A stretch of 34,838 nucleotides of DNA from Collinsella sp. AM17-1 (GCF_003470665.1 NZ_QRJZ01000009.1:1-34838), one strand, 5' to 3'. Counted from the first letter of the stretch, positions 20,901-27,387 are shown. A program made the numbers and translations. The notes: a model not told the origin generated them from the sequence alone.

Positions 20901-21219
20901 GCGCCTCGGTCAACAGGCAGGTCGACGTAATACCGTCAACGTCAAAATCGCCAAAGACGGCGATGCGCTCGTGGTTGCGAATAGCACGCTCGACGCGGTC
21001 GGCAACGACCGCCATGCCCGGAATAACGAGCGGATCGGCCCAGTCGCGATCGAGCGAAGGCGTCAAAAACAGCTGGCCTTCCTCGATGGATGTAATGCCG
21101 TGCGCAACCATAATGCGCGCCACCAGCCCGGGTATGCCCAGGCCAGTCGAAAGCTCCTTTTCGAGCTCGGGGTTTTGCTGAGCAACCGCCCAGCGATGCG
21201 TCGTCTTAAGCGATGACAT
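17932..21219 (-). CDS. recJ: RecJ exonuclease fused to RecQ-like helicase
   Basis: The 1095-residue protein has two halves. Residues 1 to about 580 are RecJ: DFDVDG (91-96), DHH (172-174) and GGHAG (418-422), covering the DHH, DHHA1 and OB-like parts of a 5'-3' single-strand exonuclease. Residues about 605-1095 form a superfamily 2 helicase close to RecQ: Walker A MGTGRGKS (646-653), DEAH (752-755), TATATA, STSAFGEGVNLPD and QMSGRAGRDG. In most bacteria these are separate proteins that act together in end resection. No frameshift separates them. ATG 21219 is preceded by GGGGGTGG; a GTG at 21264 would add 15 residues. It is the first gene of an operon with rel and the hydrolase. Confidence 0.93.
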   Translation of the reverse strand: MSSLKTTHRWAVAQQNPELEKELSTGLGIPGLVARIMVAHGITSIEEGQLFLTPSLDRDWADPLVIPGMAVVADRVERAIRNHERIAVFGDFDVDGITSTCLLTEALRTFGADVTPFIPHRFDEGYGLSRAALDRVNELAQPNLIVTVDNGIAAKEEVSYLESLGIDLVVTDHHEPSDQVPQGVPLTDPKLEDEGPSRELAGAGVALKLVQVLGEHLGKPSYWRSLIEVAALGTVSDMMPLTPENRALVAEGIQQMRVTARPGYIALAALAKADLSTITADGLSFSLIPRLNAAGRMADPKLALDLLLARDPIEASALAAELEEINRQRREIEAELTRDAMAKVEETYDGGRAIVVGGEGWHEGVKGIVASRLTNRYHVPALLFSIEGGIARGSGRSVGKVNLFEAVERCSDLLIRRGGHAGAVGVTIEASKLDEFRRRLSAVLSELPAEDFEDTDEVAATVDLSELNIETIEQISRLEPFGQGNKVPLLAAEGVTMCDRAVVGKTGEHMRFVATDGAASVPAIMFRVPQIDKLINCDSAVDLVFEAVAEHWQGRVKPKLMIKDVLLRDTTAPSVDDPACELRRGVEPADAGLCLESRKRQTLAQLSYTELTRSLIHSFIGANQPHRAQVEALDALADHQSVLAVMGTGRGKSLIFHVHAAREAVLRGRASIFVYPLRALVADQAYHLSSTMAALGIGVGVLTGETVEAARDDVFAGLASGRTGIVLTTPEFLSIHRDRFARSGRIGFVVIDEAHHAGLAKGGDRSAYLDMPDILKALGDPVVMAATATATAPVVAELARVLPITRTVVDETVRENLQLEDDRDLASRENRLVSIVATGEKTVIYVNSRDQSVALAKTLRKRVPDCAARIAFYNAGLARFDRRRVEEAFRDGSLSCIVSTSAFGEGVNLPDIRHVVLYHMPFGAIEFNQMSGRAGRDGLPAVIHLLYSSRDARINERLLDCYAPERDELVTLYRALQTMWRSNRGKTGDDSFSASDIDIAQMCLAIDARTPVDERSVESGLGIFEELGFCRVSGFDDTRRIAMAENPGRVQLSRSIRYLEGLRSRMEFSAFRSWALDSCASDMLAKVNRPIVPRA

Positions 21220-21327
21220 AGGCGCCCACCCCCGATAGGGGCAGGTCGCCGCGATACCTCTCACGGTTCATAGCGATGAGTCCTCTGTGTATGCCCGCTT
21301 CGGCAGGCAGATCTGTTGAACGAATTT

Positions 21328-21333
21328 ATTATA
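21328..21333 (-). promoter_or_regulatory. Promoter -10 box for the recJ-rel operon
   Basis: A perfect TATAAT on the minus strand lies about 110 bases before the recJ start in an otherwise GC-rich region. The -35 is weak (CGATTT about 17 bases upstream). A small palindrome, CTCGAA-ATA-TTCGAG, lies at 21399-21413, upstream of it and closer to the divergent transporter gene. Confidence 0.5.
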
Positions 21334-21495
21334 CCGTGCGGCGCGGACGCAAATCGCCGCAGCACGCCGCGGTTTCGGTAAACGATGCCGGTAATAGCCT
21401 CGAAATATTCGAGCGTTTCTGACGCACGGACGCATGCGAGCGTCTAGCATATCCATTCAAAACGGATTCACGAGCAAAGGGAGTCGCAAGCGCAT

Positions 21496-22494
21496 ATGAA
21501 GCAATGGATTGGACTGGGCAAGTTTCTCGCGGGGCACATGCAGATCATCGTCCCAATCTGCGTGGCGCTCGGCGTGCTCTTTCCCCAGCAGATCGGCGTT
21601 CTCAAGCCCATCGTTCCCGCCTTGTTTGCCTTTATGACATTTCAAGGCGCGCTGAGCAACACCTTTCACCAGGTGGCTGAGGTGTTCCATCGTCCGCTGC
21701 ACCTGGTCTTGGCGTTGCTCGTCTCGGCGGTGCTTATCCCTATCGCAGCCTATGCCATGGGGTCGTTATTCTTTGGCTCCAATCCCAACCTGGTCTGCGG
21801 CATCGTGCTCGAGTACAGCGTACCCGTGGCAGTCACTGCCTTTATGTGGATCAGCATGTTCGGCGGCAACGGCCCGCTCGCGCTCACCATCATCCTGACG
21901 TCCTCGGTCATCTCACCTGTGACGATTCCTCTCACGCTCAAGCTCCTGCTGGGCGCCACCGTCTCGATCGACGTGCCGAGCATGATGCAGAATATGGCCT
22001 TTATGATCGCCATACCCGCCGTGCTCGGTATCGTCATGAACGAACTCACGCGCGGCTGGGGCCACGAGAAACTCTCCCCCGCGCTCTCGCCCGCCTGCAA
22101 GTTCATGATGATGGGCGTTATCGCCTCCAACTCCACCGCCATGAGCGAGTACGTGCTGCACATGAATGTTGAGCGCTTGGAAGTCGCTCTCTTTATCCTG
22201 GTGTTCGCCATCAGCGGCTTTATCGTCGGCGTCTTGATCGCCCGTGCGCTGCATCTGCCGTATAGCGAGACGACCACCATGTGCTTTACCTGCGGCATGC
22301 GCAATATCTCTTCGGGCGCCGTCATCGCCACGCAGTACTTTCCGGGCGAAGTCGTGTTCCCCGTCATGTGCGGAACATTGTTTCAGCAGATGCTGGCCTC
22401 GCTTATCGGGCATCTTTTTGAGCGTCTGACCGGCGAGGAGCGCGCCGCCCAGCGCAAGCGGGTCGAGGCCGGTCGCGACGCCATGACACGCTAG
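21496..22494 (+). CDS. Bile acid:sodium symporter (BASS) family transporter
   Basis: This 332-residue protein has about ten membrane segments and BASS-type features: VPALFAFMTFQGALSNTF in the early helices, VPVAVTAFMWISMFGGN in the middle, and CFTCGMRNISSGAVIATQYFP near the end, which corresponds to the conserved GMRN substrate/sodium region. Family members move bile acids, pantothenate, other organic anions or unknown compounds with sodium. The sequence does not show which applies, so bile acid transport should not be assumed. It is divergent from recJ and convergent with cutC, with no operon partner. A GGGAG sits about 13 bases before the ATG, a rather long spacing. Confidence 0.85.
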   Translation: MKQWIGLGKFLAGHMQIIVPICVALGVLFPQQIGVLKPIVPALFAFMTFQGALSNTFHQVAEVFHRPLHLVLALLVSAVLIPIAAYAMGSLFFGSNPNLVCGIVLEYSVPVAVTAFMWISMFGGNGPLALTIILTSSVISPVTIPLTLKLLLGATVSIDVPSMMQNMAFMIAIPAVLGIVMNELTRGWGHEKLSPALSPACKFMMMGVIASNSTAMSEYVLHMNVERLEVALFILVFAISGFIVGVLIARALHLPYSETTTMCFTCGMRNISSGAVIATQYFPGEVVFPVMCGTLFQQMLASLIGHLFERLTGEERAAQRKRVEAGRDAMTR

Positions 22495-22563
22495 CTTGAC
22501 CGCGTTGTTCGCGCACCGCCTTGTCACCCCAGCATCTTAGGATGAACGCGCGAGCTATGTGGA

Positions 22564-23241
22564 CTACGCCTCTAACGGCACGATCTTGGTGCCATGCAGC
22601 TCGAAGACGCCAAGCGCTGCCGCTACGGCGTCTCGGTTGGCCGTGGTAATGCCGCCGCCGGGAAGGATGGTCACACGGCCGGTCGCATACTCGACAAGAC
22701 GCGACAGGTGCTCCAGGTTGTCCTCAATCGGCGTGCCGGCCGCACCACCGTGCGTCAGGATGCGCGCAACGCCGCACTCGACAAGCGTGTCGATGGCATC
22801 GAGCTGAGCCTCGGTCGCAAGCTGGTCAAATGCCATATGGAAGGTAATGTCGACAGGCTCGCGCTTGCACTCCTCGACTGCACATCCCGCAGCCATTACA
22901 AGAGCGCCGAGTGTGAGCTCGTCGAGTGCCCATCCGCCAGCACAAGGCTTGCAGCAGCCAAAGACCAGACCATCGACGCCGGCACTCACCGCAAGTCCCA
23001 GGTCCATCTCCATCATGCGCAGCTCGTCTTGGTTGTAGCAAAAGTCGCCGCCGCGCGGACGAATCATGCACATCACGCGCGCATCGCGCTCGTGAGCGTA
23101 ATTGACCGTAGCGCTGATAACGCCGGCGGAAGGCGTGGTACCGCCAACGGCAAGGTTGTCGCACAGCTCAATGCGACCCGCCCCGGCCTTGATGGCCGCC
23201 GGCACCCGCTCAAAGTTCTCGGCACAAAACTCATACAGCAT
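22564..23241 (-). CDS. cutC: CutC family protein
   Basis: The 225-residue TIM-barrel protein has the CutC signatures MLYEFCAENFERVPAAIKAG, RIELCDNLAVGGTTPS, MIRPRGGDFCY, DGLVFGC, FHMAFD and RILTHGGA. It was linked to copper homeostasis in E. coli, though its biochemical role remains unsettled. I placed the start at ATG 23241 because GGGAGG lies 6 bases before it and the family motif begins at once. A longer reading to 23403 would add 54 residues encoded in repeat-bearing intergenic DNA. It converges with the BASS gene. Confidence 0.93.
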   Translation of the reverse strand: MLYEFCAENFERVPAAIKAGAGRIELCDNLAVGGTTPSAGVISATVNYAHERDARVMCMIRPRGGDFCYNQDELRMMEMDLGLAVSAGVDGLVFGCCKPCAGGWALDELTLGALVMAAGCAVEECKREPVDITFHMAFDQLATEAQLDAIDTLVECGVARILTHGGAAGTPIEDNLEHLSRLVEYATGRVTILPGGGITTANRDAVAAALGVFELHGTKIVPLEA

Positions 23242-23383
23242 ATTTAGCCTCCCGGAAAGCACTTCCATTTCCACACGGCATTGTCGCACGTTACATAGCA
23301 ACCCGCACGATGGAGCAAAACCTTGACAAGGAGTCTCCCCAAGTGTCGGCACATAAGGAACGCCCCAAGTACCGACAAAAGAC

Positions 23384-23447
23384 GAGAGTGGATAATCTCC
23401 CACTTTGAGCCCGCAAACAGGCCAAAAACGGCAGATTATCCACTCTC
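23384..23447. repeat. Inverted repeat with 15-bp arms
   Basis: The arms GAGAGTGGATAATCT (23384-23398) and AGATTATCCACTCTC (23433-23447) are perfect complements around 34 bases. Short CACTTTG motifs follow each arm. Just to the left, 23334-23375 holds two similar CCCCAAGT-containing segments. It contains no gene and looks like a dispersed intergenic element, not a promoter. Confidence 0.75.
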
Positions 23448-23512
23448 ACTTTGGGATGGTCGTTTACATACGTCCATCGCAGTCGAAATTGTCAGCCCGG
23501 ACCCGTCTCGAG

Positions 23513-23794
23513 CTACGATTGGGGCGCGCCCGGAACGGGCACGTGACAAAGGGACTGTCCCTTTGTCACAAACGCAAGGTGCTTCTTCTGCACGCGGCAC
23601 TCCGTCAGGTACATGTTGATGATGACCTGATAGGGGACGCCCGTGCGGGCAGCCTCCGCCTTGAAATAGTCGATGTTCTCGCCGTCGATGTTCATGGTGA
23701 CGCGGCGGCGCACCTTCCCGATGTAGGGGTTCGGGATACTATCGGAGAAGTCGACCTCGGCGGGCATCTCCACAATCTCGTCCTTGCTATTCAT
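23513..23794 (-). CDS. brnA: BrnA family antitoxin
   Basis: This 93-residue protein is the predicted antitoxin to BrnT. Residues about 25-70 (KVRRRVTMNIDGENIDYFKAEAARTGVPYQVIINMYL in pattern) form the ribbon-helix-helix-like BrnA domain, which binds DNA as a dimer and represses the operon. It overlaps the brnT stop by 8 bases and has GGAGGT 7 bases before its ATG. The last 20 or so residues (FVTKGQSLCHV onward) are encoded by a palindromic repeat at 23543-23569 and are unlikely to belong to the original protein. Confidence 0.87.
   Translation of the reverse strand: MNSKDEIVEMPAEVDFSDSIPNPYIGKVRRRVTMNIDGENIDYFKAEAARTGVPYQVIINMYLTECRVQKKHLAFVTKGQSLCHVPVPGAPQS
23543..23569. repeat. Palindromic repeat inside the end of brnA
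   Basis: Arms of 13 bases, GTGACAAAGGGAC and GTCCCTTTGTCAC, flank a single T. The GGGAC/GTCCC core recurs in other palindromes of the window (25564-25619 and 29394-29413), so it looks like a REP-type dispersed element. Confidence 0.8.
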
Positions 23795-24092
23795 TTCGAT
23801 ACCTCCAATACTCCCGTTCCTCTGTCCTCGTCGATTTTCTCGCTGAGATTATCCTGATGGTCGAGCCGCCACGCCTCTCGCAGTGGCAGACCGTCAGCAC
23901 CCGCGATTCCAAGTCCATCCCTATCAGGAAGAACCTCTCCTCGTAGTCCGAGTGCTTGCCGTTCGGCACGACGCGGGCATATGGGTCGGAGAACGCGTCG
24001 GCTGCCGCCTCGAAGCTCACACCGTGCTTCTCGGCGTTGATGGCAGCCTTGCACTCATCCCACTCGAAGTCTATGTACCCGTTCTCAATCAT
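23787..24092 (-). CDS. brnT: BrnT family ribonuclease toxin
   Basis: The 101-residue protein matches BrnT from end to end: FEWDECKAAINAEKHGVSFEAAADAFSD at the start, the middle HSDYEERFFLIG, and IRIISARKSTRTEEREYW at the end. BrnT is a RelE-fold ribonuclease that blocks translation until neutralised by BrnA. The expected order, toxin first and antitoxin overlapping, is present. No clear Shine-Dalgarno precedes the ATG, and a TAATAT box lies only about 5 bases upstream, so translation from a nearly leaderless message is possible. Confidence 0.9.
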   Translation of the reverse strand: MIENGYIDFEWDECKAAINAEKHGVSFEAAADAFSDPYARVVPNGKHSDYEERFFLIGMDLESRVLTVCHCERRGGSTIRIISARKSTRTEEREYWRYRNE

Positions 24093-24200
24093 ATTGATAT
24101 TAGAAATACACGATGCATATATGTGAAGCTCTACTCCCTAGGCGATGGAAGGGCTGAGTACCGCGCGACCAGACAGACCGGACTCCCTATACGACAACTG

Positions 24201-24240
24201 TTGACATCATATACTATGTGTCATATAGTAGGTGTAACAC
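24201..24240 (+). promoter_or_regulatory. Promoter and probable PadR operator
   Basis: TTGACA at 24201-24206, a 17-base spacer and TATAGT at 24224-24229 form a strong promoter for padR. Overlapping inverted sequences (TACTAT/ATAGTA across 24212-24230, and TATACTATGTG with CACAGTATA ending near 24248) are likely operator sites for PadR autoregulation. Confidence 0.75.
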
Positions 24241-24266
24241 AGTATACTACGAAAGGAGGTGTGCGG

Positions 24267-24587
24267 ATGGAGGCACAGATGAAGCGCGGCTTCCTAGAGG
24301 CCTGCGTGCTCGCGGCCGTCTCCGGCAAGGAATCCTACGGCTATCAGATCGTGAAGGACGTGCCCGTGAGCATGGGGCTCACGGAGTCCACGCTCTATCC
24401 GTTGCTCAAGCGCCTGGAGAAGGCGGGGTGTATCACGGCGCGCTCCGCCGAGCACAACGGGCGGCTGCGAAAGTACTACCGCATCACGGACGCCGGGCAT
24501 GAGCGTATCGCCGAGTTCCTCGCCGAATGGCCATCCGTGCAGGAGATCTACCGTTACGTGAAGGGAGCGCACCATGACGCGCGATGA
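24267..24587 (+). CDS. PadR family transcriptional regulator
   Basis: This 106-residue winged-helix regulator shows the PadR signatures LEACVLAAVSGKESYGYQIV, STLYPLLKRLEKAG and RKYYRITDAG. PadR proteins of this small type repress their own operon and often sense envelope or drug stress. The start at 24267 is set by GAAAGGAGGTG 6 bases upstream; the same frame is open further left but without signals. Its stop overlaps the next gene by 14 bases, which fits the common padR-DUF1700-DUF4097 operon. Confidence 0.93.
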   Translation: MEAQMKRGFLEACVLAAVSGKESYGYQIVKDVPVSMGLTESTLYPLLKRLEKAGCITARSAEHNGRLRKYYRITDAGHERIAEFLAEWPSVQEIYRYVKGAHHDAR

Positions 24588-25209
24588 GTTCTTGAACCGG
24601 CTGGGCGAGCTTCTGGCCTGCCTGCCGGCAGATCAGGTAAAGGAAACGCAGGAGTTCTACGCGGAGGCCATCGCCGACCGTATGGAGGACGGCATGACGG
24701 AGGCCGAGGCCGTGGCCGCCATGGGCACGCCCGGTGAGGTCGCCGAGGCAACGCTCGACGAACTGCCCGCCGTGCCGCGCGCAATTGCGAGGACCAAGCG
24801 CAAGAGCACGGCGCTTCTATGGGCGCTCGCCATCGTGGGCTCTCCGGTATGGATTCCGCTGCTGCTCGCGTTCGTCGCCGTTGCCGCTGCAGTCTACATC
24901 TGCATTTGGGTTCTTGCGCTCTGCGTGTGGATCGTGGCCGCGGCATTCGGGGGCGCGGGCGTGGTGTTGGTGCTCCTGTTCGCCGTGGACGGCATCATTA
25001 TCGGGCATGTTCCGTACGTTTTAACCTCGATGGGAATGGGATTCGCTTCCATCGGTGTGGCGCTCCTCGCGGGAGCCGGCGCCTGGATGGCGTCCAAGCA
25101 GATCGCGCGCCTCTCTGCCCTTTGGGCGAAGAAAGCCGTTTCGCCCTTCTGGAAAGATCGAGGCAGTAAGAGCCGCAGGGGCGCTGAAGCGGCGCCGCTC
25201 ACGGCATAG
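24574..25209 (+). CDS. DUF1700 (HAAS) family membrane protein
   Basis: The 211-residue protein begins with the HAAS-type helical domain MTRDEFLNRLGELLACLPAD...AEAVAAMGTPGEVA (residues 1-60), followed by about four hydrophobic segments (85-175) and a basic tail. DUF1700 proteins are nearly always encoded after a PadR regulator and may act as membrane-bound partners or sensors; no enzymatic role is known. It overlaps padR by 14 bases and is followed 14 bases later by the truncated third gene. Confidence 0.88.
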   Translation: MTRDEFLNRLGELLACLPADQVKETQEFYAEAIADRMEDGMTEAEAVAAMGTPGEVAEATLDELPAVPRAIARTKRKSTALLWALAIVGSPVWIPLLLAFVAVAAAVYICIWVLALCVWIVAAAFGGAGVVLVLLFAVDGIIIGHVPYVLTSMGMGFASIGVALLAGAGAWMASKQIARLSALWAKKAVSPFWKDRGSKSRRGAEAAPLTA

Positions 25210-25223
25210 GAAGGAGTGCAAAC

Positions 25224-25487
25224 ATGTCCAGCGTAAAAAAGATTTACCTTGCCGTAGCGGGTGGGCTTGTTGCCACGGGGCTCGTCCTGGCTGCTATCGG
25301 ATTTGTGGCCTCCGGCTTTAACCTCGCTGTGTTCAACACACAGATCGACCTGCGCGATGACACCATCCTTCTGGGTGGTGTTGAAATAGACGACCCGACA
25401 GGGCTTCCACTCATCGAGCAGCTTGCCGAGGTCGGCGAGATCCATATTGGATCTGCAACGGCTGGTTCGTCTTCTCCTCGCAAATGA
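25224..25487 (+). pseudogene. Truncated third gene of the PadR operon (DUF4097-like N-terminus)
   Basis: The 87-residue reading frame begins well, with AAGGAGTG before ATG and an N-terminal membrane anchor (KKIYLAVAGGLVATGLVLAAIGFVASG). It then breaks off after GEIHIGSATAGSSSPRK. In this operon type the third gene usually encodes an anchored beta-helical DUF4097 protein of 250 residues or more. The following bases (25488-25563) show no continuation in any frame and lead into palindromic repeats. I read it as a gene cut short by rearrangement; a short functional membrane peptide is the alternative. Confidence 0.6.
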
Positions 25488-25563
25488 TCGAGCTCGTAGC
25501 AGCCATCCCCCTTCGGGCACACCACGACGGGCGTGAGCACGCCGCGCTCGGAGCCTTTTGACC

Positions 25564-25619
25564 TAGTCGTTGGGGACGTTCTTAAACGACTAGTCATTCA
25601 AGAACGTCCCCAGCGACTA
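25564..25619. repeat. Long inverted repeat with GGGGACGTTCTT arms
   Basis: Arms of about 20 bases (25564-25583 and 25600-25619) pair with one mismatch. The inner 13 bases, TGGGGACGTTCTT, are perfect. The loop contains GACTAGTC. It shares the GGGAC/GTCCC-like core with other palindromes of the window. Confidence 0.75.
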
Positions 25620-25669
25620 CCCCAAATGCCAGAACCAAAGCAGCGCCGCAAGCAGAGGACGGACAGCGA

Positions 25670-25769
25670 GCGGGCACCAGAGCGAACAAATTGGCATGAA
25701 AAGAGGACGGCATAGACCTTCTGGTCATGCCGTCCTCTTTGAATGACTAGTTGTCGCTCTGGTGCCCGC
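25670..25769 (-). terminator. Nested inverted repeats, terminator after livF
   Basis: The inner hairpin (25700-25740) pairs AAGAGGACGGCAT with ATGCCGTCCTCTT and is followed on the minus strand by TTTTCAT. It lies about 70 bases after the livF stop and should end the liv operon. It is enclosed by a second perfect pair of 16-base arms (25670-25685 and 25754-25769) reading GCGGGCACCAGAGCGA and its complement. The stretch 25488-25812 has no gene. Confidence 0.7.
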
Positions 25770-25812
25770 GCAGCGTCGGCCGGTCCGCCGTTCGGTAGAA
25801 CGGCGGAACCTC

Positions 25813-26526
25813 CTAGCCACCGAGATAGGCTTTGCGGACGTTATCGTCGTGCAGGAGCTCTTGGCCCGTGCCGGTCATGGTGATCTTGCCGGTCTCGAGC
25901 ACGTAGCCGCGCGTGGCGATCGAGAGCGCCATCTGCGCGTTTTGCTCGACCAGGAGCACCGTGGTGCCGGCCTTGTGCAGGTCCTCGACAATCTGGAAGA
26001 TCTGCTCAATCAGAATCGGCGCCAGGCCCATGGAAGGCTCGTCGAGCATGAGCAGCTTGGGGTTGCTCATAAGGGCGCGGCCCATAACGAGCATCTGCTG
26101 CTCGCCGCCCGAAAGGGTGCCGGCGACTTGGCGACGGCGCTCCTTCAGGCGCGGGAACTGCTCGTAGACGCGCTCAAGGCCCGGAGCAACCGTGGACTTG
26201 GGCTGCGTGTAGGCGCCCATCTCCAGGTTCTCCTCGACCGTCATCTGCAAAAAGGCGCGACGGCCCTCGGGCACCTGGGCCAGGCCCTTACCAACCAGCT
26301 TATCGGCGGGCGTATGAGTAATGTCCTCGCCCATAAACTTGATGGAGCCGGTCTTGGAGCGCAGCAGGCCCGAGACGGTCTTGAGCGTTGTGGACTTGCC
26401 GGCACCGTTCGCACCGATCAGAGCCACGATCTCGCCCTCGTTGACGTTAAAGGAGATGTCCTTGATGGCGTGGATGGCGCCGTACCAGACGTTGATGTTG
26501 TAGACGGAAAGCATCGGCTCTGCCAT
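25813..26526 (-). CDS. livF: ABC transporter ATP-binding protein LivF
   Basis: This 237-residue ATPase has Walker A GANGAGKST (38-46), signature LSGGEQQMLVMGRALM, Walker B LLMLDEPSMGLAP and the LivF-type DDNVRKAYLGG end. With LivG it powers import of branched-chain amino acids or related compounds. It starts immediately after the livG stop (TAAATG), with GGGGAG upstream. It is the last gene of the operon. Confidence 0.96.
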   Translation of the reverse strand: MAEPMLSVYNINVWYGAIHAIKDISFNVNEGEIVALIGANGAGKSTTLKTVSGLLRSKTGSIKFMGEDITHTPADKLVGKGLAQVPEGRRAFLQMTVEENLEMGAYTQPKSTVAPGLERVYEQFPRLKERRRQVAGTLSGGEQQMLVMGRALMSNPKLLMLDEPSMGLAPILIEQIFQIVEDLHKAGTTVLLVEQNAQMALSIATRGYVLETGKITMTGTGQELLHDDNVRKAYLGG

Positions 26527-27387
26527 TTAGTTCTCCCCCTTATCCTGCTTGCCCAGATATGCCTCGATAACGGCGTCGTTGTTCTGGATTTCCTCTGCCG
26601 TGCCCTTGGCGATGACCTTACCAAAGTTGAGCACGCAGATGCCCTCGCAGATGTTCATAACGAGCGACATATCATGCTCGATAAGCATGATGGCAATGCC
26701 AAAGGTGTCGCGAATCTTAACGATGTTCGCCATGAGCTCCGCGGTCTCGGACGGATTCATGCCGGCGGCAGGCTCGTCAAGCAGCAGTAGCTTGGGGTTG
26801 GTGGCAAGCGCGCGGACAATCTCCAGACGACGCTGGGCGCCATAAGGCAGTGAGCCGGCCTGCTCATTTGCCAGGTGCTCCATATCAAAGATAGACAGCA
26901 GCTCCATGGCGCGCTCATGGGCGGCTTTCTCATGCTTCCAATACGTCGGCAGGCGCAGCACGCCCTCAAAGCCAGAGTAACGCTCCTGGTTGTGCAGGCC
27001 GACCTTAACGTTGTCCTCCACCGTCATGGTGTTGAACAGGCGAATGTTCTGGAAGGTACGGGCAATACCCATGCGGTTGACCTGGTAGACCGACTTGCCC
27101 GAGGTGTCCTCACCGTCGAGCAGGATGGTGCCGTGCGTGGGCTGGTACACCTTGGTGAGCAGGTTGAAGACCGTGGTCTTACCGGCACCATTGGGGCCAA
27201 TCAGGCCGGCGATCTCGGTCTTGCCGATAGTCAGGCTAAAGTCGTCGACTGCCTTAAGGCCACCGAACTCGATGCCCAGGTGAATGCACTCGAGTGCCGG
27301 GCGCTCGCCCAGGTCGCGATCGGGAACGATGGCGCCAGAAGGATACGGGACCATCTTGCCCTTGTTGAACTCAAACTTACTGGGCAT
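26527..27387 (-). CDS. livG: ABC transporter ATP-binding protein LivG
   Basis: The 286-residue ATPase carries GPNGAGKTT, the LivG-specific signature LPYGAQRRLEIVRAL and Walker B LLLLDEPAAGMNPSE, and ends with the LivG-type NNDAVIEAYLGKQ. The preferred start is ATG 27387 (MPSKFEFNKGK), with GGAGGT 8 bases before it. It overlaps the livM stop by 11 bases, so the two are translationally coupled. About 35 extra N-terminal residues precede the usual first strand. Confidence 0.96.
   Translation of the reverse strand: MPSKFEFNKGKMVPYPSGAIVPDRDLGERPALECIHLGIEFGGLKAVDDFSLTIGKTEIAGLIGPNGAGKTTVFNLLTKVYQPTHGTILLDGEDTSGKSVYQVNRMGIARTFQNIRLFNTMTVEDNVKVGLHNQERYSGFEGVLRLPTYWKHEKAAHERAMELLSIFDMEHLANEQAGSLPYGAQRRLEIVRALATNPKLLLLDEPAAGMNPSETAELMANIVKIRDTFGIAIMLIEHDMSLVMNICEGICVLNFGKVIAKGTAEEIQNNDAVIEAYLGKQDKGEN

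Noticed and set aside
23883..24266. A longer padR product starting upstream at 23883
   Set aside because: The added sequence runs through brnT on the other strand and the promoter itself. The ribosome-binding site and PadR fold place the start at 24267.
25244..25597. A minus-strand frame of 117 codons opposite the truncated gene
   Set aside because: It has no ribosome-binding site or known domain and begins inside a palindromic repeat. A short internal stretch looks slightly protein-like, but not enough to call a gene.
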